A stretch of DNA of 54,016 nt from a virus. Below the pieces are notes generated by a model. That model had not been told where the DNA came from. It ran no database searches and saw only the letters and a program-made list of their open reading frames with translations. Location: IMG/VR virus record IMGVR_UViG_3300009093_000056, positions 1-54,016 of that record; one strand, 5' to 3'. Below, piece after piece: positions 51,858 to 54,016 of the stretch (position 1 is the stretch's first letter; each line of letters opens with the position of its first letter). Made by a program: the position numbers and the translations under genes.

Positions 51858-52170
51858 CTGCTTTATCCTCCTAAAGTTAAGTATACACCCGTCTACTAAT
51901 AACAAAGTGCCTAAACAAGAAATTAATAAAAACGCGTGGAAATACTGTAGGTATCTTTACCGTCTTTGTGTCTACTGCCGCCTATCGGATTAACTCGGAT
52001 TATATGTCAGGTGTCTACGTGATCGGAGATTAAGGAGGGTCTTAAATGCGGGGAAAGTCGGGTATGATTGCTGGAATTAGCTGTTAAACTGTTTTAAGGG
52101 ATGAGCCGGTTTACTTTGACTGGCTATGGCGAACCGGACGAGGAATTAACGTTTGGCGTTAATGGGCGAG
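51858..52170. other. Integrase-repressor gap
   Basis: 313 bp without a supported gene. It has an inverted repeat ATTAACG-TTTGG-CGTTAAT (about 52145-52163), CCGGTT/AACCGG arms (about 52107-52138), a plus-strand CGGGTATGAT (52059-52068) of the GGGTATAAT group, and a 13-codon ORF with AAGGAGGG upstream (52046-52087) that I regard as too short to call. AttP would be expected here, but no site is recognised. Confidence 0.4.
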
Positions 52171-52527
52171 TTAAACACCTGCTGCCTGGTAAACGGATGC
52201 AGCCGCCTTCACCAGTTGCACGAATTCGGCCCTCCGTCCGGGCGGTACGGACCGCGACGCTGAGATGATCTCTACGTCCTCCTTGCTCATTGACGGTTTT
52301 TCGGCCCCAAGAACCATAAACGCCTCGCGCTCAGATTTTCCGATTGCCTGCGCCAACTTGATGACCATTTCGTAAGTCGTGCGCGACTTTGCGTCAATTA
52401 TGTTGCCGACCTGTGTTGGGCTTAGCTCGACGCGTCGGGCCAGCTCACGGTTAGACATTGAACCTTTGGTTTCGTCTATCCACCGCCCGAACGCCGACCA
52501 ATCCAACATGGGATTGTTCAGCTCCAC
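52171..52527 (-). CDS. HTH repressor (CI-like)
   Basis: 118 aa, GTG start with an unusually strong AAAGGAGGTGATACA. MSNRELARRVELSPTQVGNI at residues 24-43 is an XRE-type helix-turn-helix. No peptidase-type LexA-like C terminus; the remaining 60 residues are helical (RRAEFVQLVKAAASVYQ). It is divergent from the cro-like gene with repeated operators between, so it is the likely lysogeny repressor. Induction would therefore not be by self-cleavage. Confidence 0.8.
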   Translation of the reverse strand: MELNNPMLDWSAFGRWIDETKGSMSNRELARRVELSPTQVGNIIDAKSRTTYEMVIKLAQAIGKSEREAFMVLGAEKPSMSKEDVEIISASRSVPPGRRAEFVQLVKAAASVYQAAGV

Positions 52528-52546
52528 TGTATCACCTCCTTTATAT

Positions 52547-52562
52547 CTGACAACTGTCCAAT
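52547..52562. promoter_or_regulatory. Operator O1
   Basis: CTGACAACTGTCCAAT, one of four copies of a roughly dyad-symmetric motif TTG-ACA-nnn-TGTCCAAT between repressor and rightward genes. It lies about 20 bp upstream of the repressor GTG, near the start of the repressor transcript. Confidence 0.6.
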
Positions 52563-52564
52563 GT

Positions 52565-52593
52565 ATATTACACTATACACTGACACTTGACAA
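52565..52593 (-). promoter_or_regulatory. Repressor promoter
   Basis: Minus strand TTGTCA (52588-52593), 17-nt spacer, TAATAT (52565-52570). Operator O2 overlaps the -35, and O1 lies just after the start point, so autoregulation is likely. Confidence 0.6.
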
Positions 52594-52602
52594 GTGACCA
52601 AT
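52587..52602. promoter_or_regulatory. Operator O2
   Basis: TTGACAAGTGACCAAT, part of a 13-bp palindrome CACTT-GAC-AAGTG. It covers the -35 of the repressor promoter. Confidence 0.6.
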
Positions 52603-52660
52603 AGTTATATTACTGGGAAAATACCGGTATTTTTTGTACCGGACGAACATGAAATTTCGC

Positions 52661-52690
52661 TTGACAACAGTCAACCGTGCATTGTATGAT
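52661..52690 (+). promoter_or_regulatory. Promoter of cro-like gene with operator O3
   Basis: TTGACA (52661-52666), 18-nt spacer, TATGAT (52685-52690), then 6 nt and ATG, so the mRNA is predicted leaderless. The -35 lies in TTGACAACAGTCAACC (52661-52676), a degenerate copy of the operator motif. Confidence 0.75.
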
Positions 52691-52696
52691 AGACGC

Positions 52697-52945
52697 ATGG
52701 ATACTCAGACAAATACCCAACAAGATCAAAAGCCCCGATACCATCGTCTGAACGCCGCACAGATGCAACTCGTGCAGGATCGCCTGAACGACCGCACGCT
52801 GAATATCACCGAAGTGGCAAAAGACTGCGAACTTTCGCGCGCCATGTTCTATTACATAACCCGTGGTCAATCATCAACCACCCCCGCCAAGTTAGAGCGA
52901 ATCGCGCTACGCCTGAACATAGATCCGAAAATACTTTGCTCCTAA
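52697..52945 (+). CDS. Cro-like HTH protein
   Basis: 82 aa from the ATG at 52697, chosen because the -10 lies 7 nt upstream and an upstream start would lie over the promoter. After a polar N terminus, AAQMQLVQDRLNDRTLNITE, then AKDCELSRAMFYYITRGQSS, a helix-turn-helix of XRE-like type, ending with PAKLERIALRLNIDP. It opposes the repressor. No ribosome site, as expected for a leaderless mRNA. Confidence 0.75.
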   Translation: MDTQTNTQQDQKPRYHRLNAAQMQLVQDRLNDRTLNITEVAKDCELSRAMFYYITRGQSSTTPAKLERIALRLNIDPKILCS

Positions 52946-52963
52946 CCTAATTTATTTCGGTGA

Positions 52964-53008
52964 AATGTCCAATATGCACTTGACATATGTCCAATATTGG
53001 CGTATACT
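52964..53008 (+). promoter_or_regulatory. Promoter of the 53045 operon with operators O4 and O5
   Basis: TTGACA (52980-52985), 17-nt spacer, TATACT (53003-53008). AATGTCCAAT (52964-52973) and TTGACATATGTCCAAT (52980-52995) are further copies of the repressor operator, the second overlying the -35 and followed by CCAATATTGG (52991-53000). This is probably a repressor-controlled early promoter. Confidence 0.75.
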
Positions 53009-53044
53009 CTAATCAGTCGAACGAACTGAGAGGAGACACCCGAA

Positions 53045-53299
53045 ATGTCACAGACAGCGACCAACAGCCTGACCGCCATGATGGAAGAGACGATGTTCGA
53101 GGCGATTAGCAAGCACCAGCCGCGCATGATCCCCATCATCCGCGAACTGCTGGACCGGGGCGAGACCCCGAAGCGGATCGAGGCGCAGTGTCGGCGCATG
53201 GTTCCGACGCACCCCGGTATGGACGGTGGCGAGTTGACGATGAACGCGATCTTCTACGCCGCATCCTACATCAAGAAGCACAAGAGGGCGGGACGATGA
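53045..53299 (+). CDS. Early hypothetical protein
   Basis: 84 aa with GAGAGGAGACACCCGAA before the ATG. Helical: QTATNSLTAMMEETMFEAIS, RMIPIIRELLDRGETPKRIE, then PGMDGGELTMNAIFYAASYI. The IRELLDRGETPKRIEA segment suggests a helix-turn-helix-type contact helix. First gene behind an operator-rich promoter. Function unknown. Confidence 0.6.
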   Translation: MSQTATNSLTAMMEETMFEAISKHQPRMIPIIRELLDRGETPKRIEAQCRRMVPTHPGMDGGELTMNAIFYAASYIKKHKRAGR

Positions 53300-53991
53300 C
53301 GACAACACCCATTCTCGCCTGGCATTTTCGAGATGCAGGCGGCACAACGAGCCGATTAGCCAAGCCCGAACATGTCGGCGTTCGCTATTCCGTCACACCG
53401 CCCGTTGTCTGCTGCTCAAACGGGCTTCACGGCTCGATCCGAGCGATCGACGCTCTGGAATACGCATCCAGCACCACCGCGATTATCTGCCGAACTTCCC
53501 ACGAAGGCGAGATTGACAGGCAGCACGACAAACTCGCGTCTGAGCACCGGACGGTTCTGTGGCAAGCGGACTGCACGATGGCACTCCACGAGTTCGCGTG
53601 TCTGTGCGCCGAGCAGTCGTTCGAGATCATCAAGAAACGCGGGTCAGTAGTTGCGCCGGAAATGCTGGCTTGCGTTGATGCAAAGCGCAAGTGGATGCGC
53701 GGAGAGATCAATTCGGAAGAATTGGCCGCTGCCAGGGACGCTGCCTGGGACGCTGCCAGGGACGCTGCCTGGGACGCTGCCAGGGACGCTGCCAGGGACG
53801 CTGCCTGGGACGCCGCCTGGGACGCCGCCTGGGACGCTGCCAGGGACGCTGCCGCTAATGCGGCATCGGAAATCCAAGGCGCCAAGCTTCTCCGCGAGCA
53901 CGGAGAACCTTTCTTCTTTCTCCCGATGTTCGGCTTCGACAGCCCGGAAGCGATTCCGGCGCGCCCGAGCAACTACGGGCAGACTGCCTAG
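53296..53991 (+). CDS. DUF7666-type protein with AAWDAARD repeats
   Basis: 231 aa, ATGA overlap. ILAWHFRDAGG, VTPPVVCCSNGLHGSIRAID, LHEFACLCAEQSFEI and DAKRKWMRGEINSEELAAAR are landmarks of DUF7666, a widespread phage family with unknown function that often ends in a run of AAWDAARDAA helix repeats; here the run covers about residues 143-195. Last complete gene in the window. Confidence 0.75.
   Translation: MTTTPILAWHFRDAGGTTSRLAKPEHVGVRYSVTPPVVCCSNGLHGSIRAIDALEYASSTTAIICRTSHEGEIDRQHDKLASEHRTVLWQADCTMALHEFACLCAEQSFEIIKKRGSVVAPEMLACVDAKRKWMRGEINSEELAAARDAAWDAARDAAWDAARDAARDAAWDAAWDAAWDAARDAAANAASEIQGAKLLREHGEPFFFLPMFGFDSPEAIPARPSNYGQTA
53732..53856 (+). repeat. 12-bp tandem repeat in the DUF7666 gene
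   Basis: About ten copies of GACGCTGCC(A/T)GG with a few C/T changes. They encode the repeat DAA(R/W). Length change by replication slippage is likely. Confidence 0.8.
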
Positions 53992-54016
53992 CGCTCCCCA
54001 GAGGGCGGGCGCACTC

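Noticed and set aside
52046-52087. 13-codon ORF with a strong ribosome site
   Set aside because: Too short to distinguish from chance and no coupling to a neighbouring gene.
51858-52170. attP site next to integrase
   Set aside because: Only small inverted repeats are seen; without a host sequence no core can be named.
53732-53856. CRISPR array
   Set aside because: Contiguous 12-bp coding repeats with no spacers.

Overview
The window reads as an essentially complete temperate siphovirus genome, or prophage, of about 54 kb. Evidence is a long leftward late block with head, tail, fibre and lysis genes in standard order, a rightward early block of small proteins, and a tyrosine integrase beside divergent repressor and cro-like genes. 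Nearly every late gene overlaps the next by ATGA, GTGA or TGATG. The host cannot be named. A lipoprotein, a GmhA-like sugar isomerase and a heptosyltransferase-like enzyme hint at a diderm host, and three promoters that end exactly 6 nt before an ATG suggest a host that tolerates leaderless mRNAs. The right and left edges both lie in rightward small-gene operons, so the window may be a circular genome cut at an arbitrary point.

Layout. 0-1.3 kb (+): small zinc-ribbon proteins. 1.2-7.6 kb (-): lysis and accessory region with a DUF1906 lysin, several small membrane proteins, two related structured leader RNAs and a rightward moron-like gene. 7.8-16 kb (-): fibre, lectin-like and baseplate-hub proteins. 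16-25 kb (-): tape measure, lipoprotein, tail chaperones, tail tube and head-tail connectors. 25-29 kb (-): major capsid, scaffold and small proteins. 29-36 kb (-): a glycan and methylation cassette (two PLOD-like glycosyltransferases, a further putative glycosyltransferase, a B12-type radical SAM enzyme, three methyltransferases, a GmhA-like isomerase) placed between portal and scaffold/capsid. A heptosyltransferase-like gene sits on the other side of the capsid gene. 36-42 kb (-): portal, large terminase, small genes and a putative small terminase.

41.9-50.7 kb (+): early operon of small, mostly unknown proteins, a ParB without ParA, repeated structured RNA elements in the gene spacers, and a leftward island (HNH nuclease, ribbon-helix-helix). 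50.7-54 kb: integrase, repressor, cro-like gene and the start of another rightward operon with repeated operators. No DNA polymerase, helicase, primase, SSB, recombinase of the Erf/RecT type, tRNA or CRISPR array was recognised.

The two most unusual aspects are the capsid-embedded sugar-modification cassette, which I infer decorates the virion or the host surface, and several families of conserved RNA hairpins in leaders: the S1/S2 pair near 4.5-5.1 kb, the CTGGAAC-loop family at 45.4-46.3 kb and the TCGCT-loop pair at 42.3-42.6 kb.
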